DNA from: an uncultured Cellulomonas sp.
GTDB taxonomy: Bacteria; Actinomycetota; Actinomycetes; Actinomycetales; Cellulomonadaceae
Assembly: GCF_947494015.1 (NCBI RefSeq)
Contig: NZ_CANLTL010000006.1
Location: forward strand, 186,001 to 250,000
Reading direction: 5' to 3'
Length of the DNA stretch: 64,000 bases
In this document: in pieces, positions 26,391 through 34,732 of the stretch
Position numbering within the stretch: the stretch's first letter is position 1
Layout of the letters: every line of letters begins with the position of its first letter
Notes under the pieces: generated by a model
The model's database searches: none
What the model was told of the DNA's origin: nothing
What the model saw: the letters and a program-made list of their open reading frames with translations, nothing else
Position numbers and translations under genes: made by a program

Positions 26391-27734
26391 TCAGGCCCCG
26401 ACGACCATCCAGCGGGACCCGCGGGCCCGCAGACCGGTGACGACGGCGCGCGCCGCCATGAACACCCCCGCGAAGGCCGCCCACAGCCACGCCAGGCCGG
26501 CGGCGCCACCCGTCGCCCAGGTGGCCACGGCCCACGCGACCGGCACGTAGGCGGCGAGCGTCAGCATCCCGGCGCCCGCGAGGTAGCGGCCGTCGCCGGC
26601 TCCGATGAGCACGCCGTCGAGCACGAAGACCCAGCCGGCGACCGGCAGGCAGACGGCCGCGACGAGCAGGCCCGCGGTGACCGCGGAGCGCACCTGGGGG
26701 TCGGGGCTGAAGGCGGCGGGCAGCACGCCGGCGACCGTCGCGACCGCCACACCGAGGACGACCCCGGCGCCGGTCCCCCACTGCAGCGTGCGGCGCAGCA
26801 CCGCACGGGTGCGGTCCACGTCGCCGGCGCCCAGCGCGTGCCCGACCAGTGCCTGGGCCGCGATGGCCAGGGCGTCCAGCGCGAAGGCGGTCAGCGCCCA
26901 GACCGCGTTGACCACCTGGTGGCCGGCCAGGGCGACCGGACCGAGCCCGGTCGCCACGACGACGGTGAGCAGGATCGCCGCGCGCAGCGACAGGGTCCGC
27001 GCCAGCAGCGGTGCCCCGGCCCGGATGTTGGACCGGATGCCGGCGACCGCCGGGCGCAGCGGTGCACCGGCTCGCCGGGCGCCGCGGACCACGACGGCCG
27101 TGAGCGCGCCCGCCATGGACAGCTGCGCGAGGGAGGTGCCGAGCCCCGACCCGGCGATGCCCATCCCGGCGCCCAGCACCAGGGTGACGCTCAGCGCGGC
27201 GTTCAGCACGGCACCACCGGCGGCCACCCACAGCGGCGTGCGCGTGTCCTGCAGCCCGCGCAGGGCCCCCGTGGACGCCAGCACCACGAGCATCCCCGGC
27301 AGTCCCGGGGCCGACCAGCGCAGGTACGCGACGGCGTGCCGGGCGACGTCGCCGTCGGCGCCGAGGACCGTCACCAGCCAGGGGGCGGCGAGCCCGACGC
27401 CCGCTCCGAGCACGACCCCGAGCCCGGCCGCGAGCCAGAGCCCGTCGACGCCGAGCGTCATCGCACCGCGCAGGTCCCCCGCACCCAGGCGGCGGGCCAC
27501 CGCGGCCGTCGTCGCGTAGGCGAGGAAGACGCACAGCCCGACCACGGTGAGCAGGACGGTCGAGGCCAGCGCGAGCCCGGCCAGCGGGGCGGTCCCCAGG
27601 CGGCCCACGACCGCAGAGTCGACCAGCACGAACAGCGGCTCGGCCACCAGCGCGCCCAGCGCCGGCAGCGCGAGCGCGACGACCTGCCGGTCCAGGGCGC
27701 GGTCGCGGCGTCCACGCCTTGGATCCCGCGCCAC
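26391..27734 (-). CDS. MATE family efflux transporter (DinF/NorM-like)
   Basis: Inner-membrane cation-coupled multidrug/toxin exporter with about 12 hydrophobic helices (for example VALALPALGALVAEPLFVLVDSAVVGRLG near the start and GHQVVNAVWALTAFALDALAIAAQALVGHALGAGD in the middle, both family-typical). I choose GTG 27734 (VARDPRRGRRDRALDRQVV) because GGGAGA lies 4-5 nt before it; the upstream GTG 27779 would add 15 residues and has no ribosome binding site. 447 residues. Divergent from dnaB. Confidence 0.88.
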   Translation of the reverse strand: MARDPRRGRRDRALDRQVVALALPALGALVAEPLFVLVDSAVVGRLGTAPLAGLALASTVLLTVVGLCVFLAYATTAAVARRLGAGDLRGAMTLGVDGLWLAAGLGVVLGAGVGLAAPWLVTVLGADGDVARHAVAYLRWSAPGLPGMLVVLASTGALRGLQDTRTPLWVAAGGAVLNAALSVTLVLGAGMGIAGSGLGTSLAQLSMAGALTAVVVRGARRAGAPLRPAVAGIRSNIRAGAPLLARTLSLRAAILLTVVVATGLGPVALAGHQVVNAVWALTAFALDALAIAAQALVGHALGAGDVDRTRAVLRRTLQWGTGAGVVLGVAVATVAGVLPAAFSPDPQVRSAVTAGLLVAAVCLPVAGWVFVLDGVLIGAGDGRYLAGAGMLTLAAYVPVAWAVATWATGGAAGLAWLWAAFAGVFMAARAVVTGLRARGSRWMVVGA

Positions 27735-27742
27735 ACTTTCTC

Positions 27743-27860
27743 CCGTCCACAGCGTGTGACCGGTGTCGGGGCCGATCACGGGCGCGGCCGCGCACCGCCG
27801 GCCACCTTATCCACAGCGCTGTCCACGTCCTGTGCACAGTGGCCGGGCGGGGCGTCCACA
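27743..27860. promoter_or_regulatory. Cluster of DnaA-box-like 9-mers upstream of dnaB
   Basis: Five matches: CCGTCCACA (27743-27751), a perfect TTATCCACA (27807-27815), CTGTCCACG (27819-27827), CTGTGCACA (27830-27838) and GCGTCCACA (27852-27860). All lie between the MATE start and dnaB. They suggest DnaA binds here, either to regulate dnaB or to titrate DnaA near the origin. Confidence 0.55.
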
Positions 27861-28023
27861 CCCTGTCCCCAGGACGGTCAACAGGGTCGTTTGGACGCGT
27901 CGGAACCAGCCCATACCCTCGCTCCGGCGCGGGGGGCAGGGCGTTCGTCGCGGGGGGCCGACCCCGGTGTGGGTGCCCACCGGTAGAACACGGGTACGGC
28001 CCGACGCGAAGACTGGGAGTGGC

Positions 28024-29394
28024 ATGTCGATCGACGAGCTCGAGCAGGGCCTGCGGCCCAGCGGCGGCGCCGGCGGCTTCGACCGCACCCCGCCGCAGGA
28101 CGTCGCCGCGGAGCAGAGCGTGCTCGGCGGGATGATGATCTCCAAGGACGCGATCGCCGACGTCGTCGAGCAGCTGCGTGGCACCGACTTCTACCGGCCG
28201 GCGCACGAGGTCGTCTACGACGCGATCCTCGACCTGTACGGGCGCGGCGAGCCCGCCGACGCCGTGACGGTCTCCGCCGAGCTGGTCAAGCGCGGCGAGA
28301 TGGGCCGGGTCGGCGGCGCGCCGTACCTGCACACCCTCATCTCGATGGTGCCGACCGCGGCCAACGCGGGGTACTACGCGCGGATCGTGCGTGAGCGGGC
28401 CGTGCTGCGCCGGCTCGTCGAGGCGGGCACCCGCATCGTCCAGCTCGGGTACGCGACCGACGGCGGCGACGTCGACGACATCGTGAACAACGCCCAGGCC
28501 GAGGTGTACGCCGTCACCGAGCGACGCACCGCGGAGGACTACCTGCGTCTGGGCGAGGTGATCGGCGGCACCGTCGACGAGATCGAGGCGGCGGGCAACC
28601 GCGGCGAGGGCATGATCGGCGTGCCGACGGGCTTCGCCGACCTCGACCGGCTGACCAACGGCCTGCACCCCGGGCAGATGATCGTGCTGGCGGCGCGGCC
28701 GGCCATCGGCAAGTCCACCCTGGGACTGGACATCGCCCGCTCGGCGTCGATCAAGAACGGTCAGACCAGCGTGGTGTTCTCGCTGGAGATGAGCCGCAAC
28801 GAGATCACGATGCGACTGCTGTCCGCCGAGGCCCGCATCCACCTGCAGAAGATGCGCAACGGGACCATGGGCGAGGACGACTGGCAGAAGCTGGCCGGGA
28901 CCATGGGCAAGATCTCCGAGGCGCCGCTGTTCATCGACGACTCGCCCAACATGTCGCTCATGGAGATCCGCGCCAAGTGCCGGCGCCTGAAGCAGAAGCA
29001 CGACCTGAAGCTCGTCGTCATCGACTACCTGCAGCTGATGAGCTCGGGCAAGCGGGTGGAGTCACGCCAGCAGGAGGTCTCCGAGTTCTCCCGGGCGCTG
29101 AAGCTGCTCGCCAAGGAGCTGGAGGTCCCGGTGATCGCGATCAGCCAGCTGAACCGTGGCCCGGAGCAGCGCACCGACAAGCGGCCGGCCATGAGCGACC
29201 TGCGTGAGTCCGGCTCGATCGAGCAGGACGCCGACATGGTCATCCTGCTGCACCGCGAGGACGCCTACGAGCGCGAGTCGCCGCGCGCCGGTGAGGCCGA
29301 CCTCATCGTGGCCAAGCACAGAAACGGACCCACCGACGTGATCACGGTCGCGTTCCAGGGGCACTACTCGCGCTTCGTCGACATGGCAGGCTGA
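28024..29394 (+). CDS. dnaB: Replicative DNA helicase DnaB
   Basis: Hexameric 5'-3' helicase of the replication fork. The 456 residues have the N-terminal primase-interacting domain (QDVAAEQSVLGGMMISKDAIADV, about 25-125), a linker helix region, and the RecA-like domain with P-loop ARPAIGKST (about 224-232), the FSLEMSRNEI block, the Walker B region LVVIDYLQLM and SDLRESGSIEQDADMV. No intein is present, unlike in M. tuberculosis. ATG 28024 is preceded by GGGAG; an in-frame extension upstream would run through the DnaA-box region and is rejected. Confidence 0.97.
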   Translation: MSIDELEQGLRPSGGAGGFDRTPPQDVAAEQSVLGGMMISKDAIADVVEQLRGTDFYRPAHEVVYDAILDLYGRGEPADAVTVSAELVKRGEMGRVGGAPYLHTLISMVPTAANAGYYARIVRERAVLRRLVEAGTRIVQLGYATDGGDVDDIVNNAQAEVYAVTERRTAEDYLRLGEVIGGTVDEIEAAGNRGEGMIGVPTGFADLDRLTNGLHPGQMIVLAARPAIGKSTLGLDIARSASIKNGQTSVVFSLEMSRNEITMRLLSAEARIHLQKMRNGTMGEDDWQKLAGTMGKISEAPLFIDDSPNMSLMEIRAKCRRLKQKHDLKLVVIDYLQLMSSGKRVESRQQEVSEFSRALKLLAKELEVPVIAISQLNRGPEQRTDKRPAMSDLRESGSIEQDADMVILLHREDAYERESPRAGEADLIVAKHRNGPTDVITVAFQGHYSRFVDMAG

Positions 29395-29463
29395 CGGCCG
29401 GCTGCGCCGATCCAGGGACACCGCACGGACGCGTCGCGGGGAAGCCTCCCGAGCAGCGGGGCG

Positions 29464-29622
29464 GTGCCGATCACGAAGGAGCCGGTGGATGCCGGCATGG
29501 ACGACCAGGGCCGGGGCGCCGGCGAGCACGCCCGCCTCGGGCGAGACCGCTCCCGCCAGCGCTGTCCGGGCCGCCCGCACGGCGGCCGGATGTGGGGCCC
29601 CTGGCAGAGGGAGCGATCATGA
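29464..29622 (+). CDS. Possible small ORF coupled to the diguanylate cyclase gene
   Basis: Open frame, continuous in phase with dnaB after its stop, of 52 residues from GTG 29464 (or 41 from ATG 29497) ending in TGA that overlaps the cyclase ATG (ATGA). Third codon positions are mostly G/C, as in real genes here. The translation is Arg/Gly-rich with GRMWGPWQRERS at the end and no recognisable domain. It may be a leader peptide that couples translation to the cyclase. The same DNA could instead be a structured leader RNA, so this is tentative. Confidence 0.25.
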   Translation: MPITKEPVDAGMDDQGRGAGEHARLGRDRSRQRCPGRPHGGRMWGPWQRERS

Positions 29623-31211
29623 CCGGCAGCGGACCGGGCACGGACCTCGTCGCGACGGGCGAGTTCGGCCCGTACGACGACCTGGCGGCGACCGCGCACG
29701 GCTTGTACCTCGACGGCGTCTCCCGACGGGCCGTCGAGGTGGCCCGGCAGTGGCTGACCGTGACGCAGGCGGCCGGCGACCTCATCACGTCCCGGTACCT
29801 GCGCTACATCACAGCCATCGCCCTGCAGGACTACGGCGAGCACGCGGAGGCGGTCGCCGAGGCGAGCACGCTCGTCGAGGAGCTCGGCGACGCGTCGGAG
29901 CCGGTGTGGCGCGCCAAGGCGCTGTCCGTCGTGGCGGAGTCGGCGATCCGGATCGGGGAGCACGGCCGCGCCGTCGCGGCCCTCGCCGAGGCCGACTCGC
30001 ACGTACGGTCCATCCCGGCGGGGACGTACGGCCACCTGTCGGCGAGCGTGGGGGTCGCTCTGTCCATGCGCTCGCTGAACCTCCTCGAGCAGGCTGAGGT
30101 GCTGCTCGCGGCCGTCCGGGACGCCGGCTCACCGGAGACGAACCTCCTGGTGACCCTCGAGTCGGCCATCCTGCGGGCGTACTGGGGGACCGCGCTGGTC
30201 ATCATCGGCCGCGACCGGGAGGCGGCCGCGCACTTCGTGGTGGCCGCGCAGCGAGCGCTGCGCGCACGCCGGATGGCGCAGCGCATCGGCAGCTCCGGGA
30301 TGGCGGCACGGGCGGAGGTGATCGAGGCGTTCGCCGGGCTGCACCTCGGCCTGCAGGGGCTCTCCGCTGCCCGGGCGCGGGCCGCGGCTGAGCGGTTCAC
30401 GTTCCGGATCGAGCTGGTCGAGACCTACCTGCTCCACCTCGTCCTCGGCCATGCGGCGGTCGCGGACGGCCGCCTGGACGAGGCCGCCGAGCGGCTCGGC
30501 CTCGTCCAGCGCAGCGCCACGTCGGTCAGCCGCGAGGTGTGGTCGGTGGCCGCCACGGGAGCGCTGGCCGACCTGCACATCGTGCGCGACGGCCCGCACG
30601 AGGGCATGGACCTGTGGCGCTCGGTGGCCCAGGCGGCGCTCGAGCGGGGGTGGACCGAGCGCGAGGGCCGGTTCGCCGCGCTGCAGGCCCACAACCGCCT
30701 GCGGGAGCTGACCGCGCACACCGACCGGATGGGGCGCGCCGTCGTCCAGGACCCGCTCACAGGGCTGGGCAACCGTCGCATGCTGGCGGAGGCGGCCGAG
30801 GCCGCGGAGGCCGCGCGCCAGCCGTCGTCGGTCATCTTCATCGACGTGGACGAGTTCAAGGCCGTGAACGACACCTACACGCACGCCGTCGGTGACGCCG
30901 TGCTGCGCGAGCTCGCCACCATCATGCGGCTCGTGTCACGGGAGGAGGACATGCTGATCCGGTTCGGCGGGGACGAGTTCCTCATCCTGTCGACCGGTGA
31001 CCTCGACGGCGCCGCCGCCCTCGCCCACCGGGTGCACGGCGCGGTCCGTGCGCACGGGTGGGACCGGCTGGCACCCGGGCTGGTCGTCACGGTGTCGGTG
31101 GGCGTCGGGCGGGTCGCGGAGACCGGGCACGCGTCGCTGCTCGCGGCGGACGGCGCGCTGATCGCCGCCAAGCGGGCCGGCCGCGACCGGGTCGTGGTCG
31201 ACGACCGCTGA
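29619..31211 (+). CDS. Diguanylate cyclase with helical-repeat (TPR-like) sensor region
   Basis: Soluble enzyme making c-di-GMP from two GTP. Residues 1-365 are predicted all-helical with TPR-like A/L patterns (for example YGEHAEAVAEASTLVEELGD, HGRAVAALAEADSHV); the GGDEF domain (about 370-530) begins with DPLTGLGNRR and carries an intact GGDEF active site at 450-454, with the inhibitory RXXD site at 441-444 (REED) exactly five residues before it. So it is probably active and product-inhibited. No transmembrane helix. ATG 29619 follows GAGGGAG; the in-frame ATG 27 bases upstream is less well placed. It lies 224 bp after dnaB. Confidence 0.88.
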   Translation: MTGSGPGTDLVATGEFGPYDDLAATAHGLYLDGVSRRAVEVARQWLTVTQAAGDLITSRYLRYITAIALQDYGEHAEAVAEASTLVEELGDASEPVWRAKALSVVAESAIRIGEHGRAVAALAEADSHVRSIPAGTYGHLSASVGVALSMRSLNLLEQAEVLLAAVRDAGSPETNLLVTLESAILRAYWGTALVIIGRDREAAAHFVVAAQRALRARRMAQRIGSSGMAARAEVIEAFAGLHLGLQGLSAARARAAAERFTFRIELVETYLLHLVLGHAAVADGRLDEAAERLGLVQRSATSVSREVWSVAATGALADLHIVRDGPHEGMDLWRSVAQAALERGWTEREGRFAALQAHNRLRELTAHTDRMGRAVVQDPLTGLGNRRMLAEAAEAAEAARQPSSVIFIDVDEFKAVNDTYTHAVGDAVLRELATIMRLVSREEDMLIRFGGDEFLILSTGDLDGAAALAHRVHGAVRAHGWDRLAPGLVVTVSVGVGRVAETGHASLLAADGALIAAKRAGRDRVVVDDR

Positions 31212-31238
31212 CTCGGCCGGACGCGGTGCGCGGCGTCG

Positions 31239-31469
31239 TCAGGCCTGCGACCCTCGCGGCTGCGGCGCGCGGAAGTCCGGCGCCCGGTCGCCGGCGCCCG
31301 GGTCCGGACCGTCGGGGGGCAGCGGGGCACCGTCCTCGACCGCGAGCTCGTAGGCCGTCGTCTCCTCCAGCGGCACCTCGGCGTGGGTGTCGGGGTCGAC
31401 GGTGTGCCGGGGCACCTCGTGCTCGGCCACGCTGCCCTGCGCGGCGCGCTCCTGCGACGGCTCGGTCAT
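31239..31469 (-). CDS. Small acidic protein of unknown function
   Basis: A 76-residue, Glu/Asp/Pro-rich soluble product starting MTEPSQERAAQGSVAEHEVP, with no membrane segment or known domain. ATG 31469 is preceded by GAGAGGA. It converges on the diguanylate cyclase (27-bp gap) and is divergent from the lipoprotein PBP gene. Strong GC3 and a clear ribosome binding site favour a real gene, but function is unknown. Confidence 0.5.
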   Translation of the reverse strand: MTEPSQERAAQGSVAEHEVPRHTVDPDTHAEVPLEETTAYELAVEDGAPLPPDGPDPGAGDRAPDFRAPQPRGSQA

Positions 31470-31674
31470 GCCAGGTCCTCTCGTCGGCGGGCCTCCATCG
31501 TCCGGCGGCGCCCGGCGTCCCGCACGGCGAGGGACGCGCACGTCGATCGCGTGGTCGACCCGCCGCACGCCCACCGGCCCGGTCGTGGCGTGCCGGTGTG
31601 CCACCGCCCGCCCGGACAGGGCACGCTGGGGCACCCGCGCCCGTCGGCGCGCCGATCGAGGGGGCACTTCCACC

Positions 31675-33621
31675 ATGACGTCGTCGCGACCCCGCACCGC
31701 AGGGGCCCGGCCGGTGCTGACCGGCCTGCTGCTGACCACGCTGACCGTCGGCACGCTCACCGCCTGCACGCCGGACCGGCCCGACCCGGACGCCGCCGCG
31801 GAGGCCTTCGCGCAGGGCCTGGAGACGCTCGACCTGACCGGGGTGCCGCTCGAGGGCGCCACGCCGGCGGAGGCGACCGAGCAGCTGACCTCCGCCGTCG
31901 AGGGCCTGGACCCGTGGCGGCCGCAGGTGGACGTGGCGAGCGTCGACGTCGACGAGGAGGACGACACCGCCGCCACCGCGCAGCTCGAGGTCACCTGGGA
32001 CGTCGACGCGGGCGACACGGACTGGACGTACACCACGCCGGTGCCGCTGGCCTACGTCGACCCAGAGGACGGCGAGGCGCAGTGGCGCGTGCGGTGGGCC
32101 CCGAGCCTGATCGCCCCCGGCATGGTCACGGGCGAGCAGCTCGCGGTCGACCGGGTACCGGCCGCGCGGGGGACCGTGCTGGGCGCCGGGGGCACCGTGC
32201 TCGTCAGCGACCGCCCGGTGCTGCGGCTCGGGGTCGACAAGACACGCGTCGACGCGGCCGGCCAGGAGGCCGCCGCCCGGGCGCTGGCCGCACTGACCGG
32301 CCTCGACCCGGACGACTACGTGGCCCGCGTCGCGGCCGCAGGCGAGAAGGCCTTCGTCGAGGCCATCGTCGTGCGCGAGACCGACCCCGGCGACATCGAC
32401 GTGACCGCCGCCCGCGCGGTGCCGGGCGTCATCGCGCTGCCGGACACGCTGCCGCTGGCGCCGACCCGACGCTTCGCCCGACCGCTGCTCGGCACCGTCG
32501 GTGAGGCGACCGCCGAGATCGTCGAGGCCTCCCAGGGCGCCGTCGTCGCCGGTGACCTGGCCGGCCTGTCGGGCCTCCAGCAGCAGTACGACGCGCGGCT
32601 GCGCGGCCTGCCCGGCCTGACGATCCACTCGACCGGCGCCGAGAGCGGCGGCACCCGGGATCTGTTCCGGAGCGAGCCGGTGCCCGGCGAGCCGTTGCAG
32701 ACCACTCTGGACCCGTCGCTGCAGGACCTCGCCGAGGCCACCCTGGCGGACGTCGGCCCGGCGAGCGCGATCGTCGCGGTGCGCCCCTCGACCGGGGAGG
32801 TGCTGGCCGCCGCCAGCGGTCCGGGCAGCCAGGGCTACTCCACCGCGACGCTCGGGCAGTACGCGCCGGGCTCGACGTTCAAGGTCGCGACCTCGCTCGG
32901 CCTGCTGAGGGCCGGGCTGACTCCGGACAGCGCCGTCTCGTGCCCGGCGACCATCACGGCCGACGGCCGGACCTTCGAGAACTACCCCGGCTACCCGGCT
33001 GCCGCGCTCGGCGACATCACGCTCCTCACCGCGATCGCGAACTCGTGCAACACGGCGATGATCGGTGCGCGCGACACGGTCCCGCAGGGCGCGCTCGCCG
33101 ACGCCGCCTCCTCGCTCGGGCTCGGCCAGAGCGACGACGTCGGCTTCCCCGCGTTCCTCGGGTCCGTCCCGGCCGACGCGCAGGGCACGGACCACGCCGC
33201 CTCGATGATCGGCCAGGGCCGCGTGCAGGCGTCCCCGCTCGCGATGGCGGTCGTCGCCGCATCGGTCGCCGGTGGGCGTCCCGTGACGCCGGTGCTCGTG
33301 GTCACCGACGAGCACCCGCTCGGCACCGACGCGGCGGCCGCGACCCCGCTCACCGCGGCCGAGGCCGAGTCCCTGCGAGTGCTGATGCGGGCCGTGGTGA
33401 CGGAAGGATCGGGGGACTTCCTCGCCGACCTGCCCGGCGAACCGGTGGGTGCCAAGAGCGGGACGGCGCAGTTCGGTACCGACGACCCGCCACGCAACCA
33501 CGCCTGGATGATCGCGACCCAGGGCGATCTCGCCGTCGCGGTCTTCGTCGAGGAGGGCGACTTCGGCTCGACGACGGCCGGGCCGCTGCTCAAGGCGTTC
33601 CTGCGCGGTGCCGCGGCGTAG
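31675..33621 (+). CDS. Lipoprotein class B penicillin-binding protein (PBP-lipo / MecA_N type)
   Basis: Extracytoplasmic transpeptidase. The 648 residues start with a signal peptide ending in lipobox LTAC, so the protein should be a lipoprotein; then a NTF2-like N-terminal domain (about 35-150), a dimerisation-type region, and a transpeptidase domain with SXXK STFK (about 400), SCN (about 457), and KSG (about 593) instead of the usual KTG, the same replacement seen in PBP2a. The closest known architecture is M. tuberculosis PBP-lipo (Rv2864c). ATG 31675 with GAGGGGG upstream. The final TAG overlaps a promoter-like TAGGGT for the next gene. Confidence 0.88.
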   Translation: MTSSRPRTAGARPVLTGLLLTTLTVGTLTACTPDRPDPDAAAEAFAQGLETLDLTGVPLEGATPAEATEQLTSAVEGLDPWRPQVDVASVDVDEEDDTAATAQLEVTWDVDAGDTDWTYTTPVPLAYVDPEDGEAQWRVRWAPSLIAPGMVTGEQLAVDRVPAARGTVLGAGGTVLVSDRPVLRLGVDKTRVDAAGQEAAARALAALTGLDPDDYVARVAAAGEKAFVEAIVVRETDPGDIDVTAARAVPGVIALPDTLPLAPTRRFARPLLGTVGEATAEIVEASQGAVVAGDLAGLSGLQQQYDARLRGLPGLTIHSTGAESGGTRDLFRSEPVPGEPLQTTLDPSLQDLAEATLADVGPASAIVAVRPSTGEVLAAASGPGSQGYSTATLGQYAPGSTFKVATSLGLLRAGLTPDSAVSCPATITADGRTFENYPGYPAAALGDITLLTAIANSCNTAMIGARDTVPQGALADAASSLGLGQSDDVGFPAFLGSVPADAQGTDHAASMIGQGRVQASPLAMAVVAASVAGGRPVTPVLVVTDEHPLGTDAAAATPLTAAEAESLRVLMRAVVTEGSGDFLADLPGEPVGAKSGTAQFGTDDPPRNHAWMIATQGDLAVAVFVEEGDFGSTTAGPLLKAFLRGAAA

Positions 33622-33624
33622 GGT
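33619..33624 (+). promoter_or_regulatory. Putative -10 box before the plsC-like gene
   Basis: TAGGGT uses the PBP stop codon TAG as its first half. Six nt later a four-codon frame GTG-ATG-ACG-CGA-TGA (33631-33645) ends overlapping the ATG of the acyltransferase. It could be a leaderless mini-uORF that delivers ribosomes to the real start. Confidence 0.35.
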
Positions 33625-33641
33625 CGCCGCGTGATGACGCG

Positions 33642-34238
33642 ATGATCCGGCGTGCGCTGGCCCGCGGCTACTGGGCCGCCAGCCGCTGGACGCACCGGTC
33701 GGAGCCGCTGCCGCCTGAGGGCGTCGGGCTGCTCATCGGGGCGCCCCACACCTCCAACTGGGACTTCGTCCTCATGCTCGCCATCACCTGGCGGCTCGGC
33801 ATCGAGTCGAAGTTCCTCGGCAAGCTCGCGCTGTTCCGCGGGCCGCTCGGGCCGCTGATGCGCGCGCTCGGCGGCATCCCGGTCGACCGGCGCAACCCGG
33901 CCGGGCTGGTCGACGACGTCGTGGCCAGGGTGCGCGGGGGCGAGCGGTTCTTCCTCGTGGTCACCCCCGAGGGCACGCGCAGCCGGGCCGAGCACTGGAA
34001 GTCCGGCTTCTACCGGATCGCCCTGGACACCGGCCTGCCCGTCACGCTGGGCTACGTCGACCGGCGGACGATGACGACGGGGCTCGGGCCCACCATCCGG
34101 CTGACCGGTGACGTGCGGGCCGACATGGACGTGATCCGCGCGTTCTACGCCGACAAGGCCGGCCTGCGGCCGGAGAACCGGACCGAGCCGCGGCTGCGCG
34201 ACGAGCCGTCGTCGTCGGCGGGGCTGCCGCCGCTGTGA
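33642..34238 (+). CDS. 1-acyl-sn-glycerol-3-phosphate acyltransferase family (PlsC-like)
   Basis: Probable membrane-associated acyltransferase of phospholipid synthesis or glycolipid acylation. Motif I HTSNWD (HX4D, about residues 34-39), motif III-type VTPEGTRSRAEHWKSGFYRIA (about 105-125) and a following PVTLGYVDRRT are visible. 198 residues, short for PlsC but typical of the glycerol acyltransferase subfamily in actinobacteria. ATG 33642 lies 20 bp after the PBP stop, so co-transcription is likely. Acceptor lipid unknown. Confidence 0.85.
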   Translation: MIRRALARGYWAASRWTHRSEPLPPEGVGLLIGAPHTSNWDFVLMLAITWRLGIESKFLGKLALFRGPLGPLMRALGGIPVDRRNPAGLVDDVVARVRGGERFFLVVTPEGTRSRAEHWKSGFYRIALDTGLPVTLGYVDRRTMTTGLGPTIRLTGDVRADMDVIRAFYADKAGLRPENRTEPRLRDEPSSSAGLPPL

Positions 34239-34411
34239 ACGCGTGGACCGTGTGAGGCGTGGCCGGTGAGTGCCTGGCTGCGAGGTGTGGCCCGGTGGCC
34301 GGTGGCCGGTGACTCGTCGCCGCGGCGGGCTCGACCTGCGTCGGTCGGCGTCGCCCGACATGCTGGGCGGCACGGGACGAGGACGACCGCTGGGCGGGTG
34401 AGGCAGGTGAC

Positions 34412-34711
34412 GTGGTCAGGCGGGTGACGCGGGCGGCGGTGGCCGCCTCGAGCCGGTGGACCGACCCCGACGGGGTGCGGATGCCGGCGGGGGAGGTCCA
34501 TGCCTGGGAGCAGGGCACCAACCAGACGGTGTGCGGCCTGCCGCTGAGCCGGTCGCAGCTGCAGCGCTTCCCGCACGTTGACTGGTCCGACGTCCGACCC
34601 GCCACGGGGCGGCACGCCGACGAGGTCGGGCGGGTGTGCCCCCGGTGCGCGGCCGGCATGGGGGCACGCCGTGACGAGCGCCCGTGGGCGCGCCGGAACC
34701 CCCGACCGTGA
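34412..34711 (+). CDS. Conserved-type small protein with possible zinc site
   Basis: A 99-residue protein from GTG 34412. The central part EVHAWEQGTNQTVCGLPLSRSQLQRFPHVDW and the late CPRCAAG give three cysteines and nearby histidines that could bind zinc. It resembles small actinobacterial hypotheticals, but I cannot name a family. Start codon is uncertain (another GTG follows 12 bases later). It lies 173 bp downstream of the acyltransferase gene and converges on the esterase gene with a shared hairpin. Confidence 0.6.
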   Translation: MVRRVTRAAVAASSRWTDPDGVRMPAGEVHAWEQGTNQTVCGLPLSRSQLQRFPHVDWSDVRPATGRHADEVGRVCPRCAAGMGARRDERPWARRNPRP

Positions 34712-34725
34712 GGGGCTCCGGCGCG
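34689..34725. terminator. Bidirectional hairpin between two convergent genes
   Basis: Arms CGCGCCGGA-A-CCCC and GGGG-C-TCCGGCGCG (13 pairs, one mismatch). The left arm is inside the last codons of the 34412 gene; it can serve that gene and the esterase gene ending at 34733. Confidence 0.65.
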
Positions 34726-34732
34726 TCGTCGG

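Noticed and set aside
27763-28023. N-terminal extension of DnaB
   Set aside because: It passes through the DnaA-box region and lacks DnaB-like sequence; ATG 28024 has a ribosome binding site.
29420-29480. Class I c-di-GMP riboswitch
   Set aside because: The blocks resembling the 3' half are there but the GAAA tetraloop, CGCAAAG and a proper closing stem could not be found, so I did not annotate it as a riboswitch.
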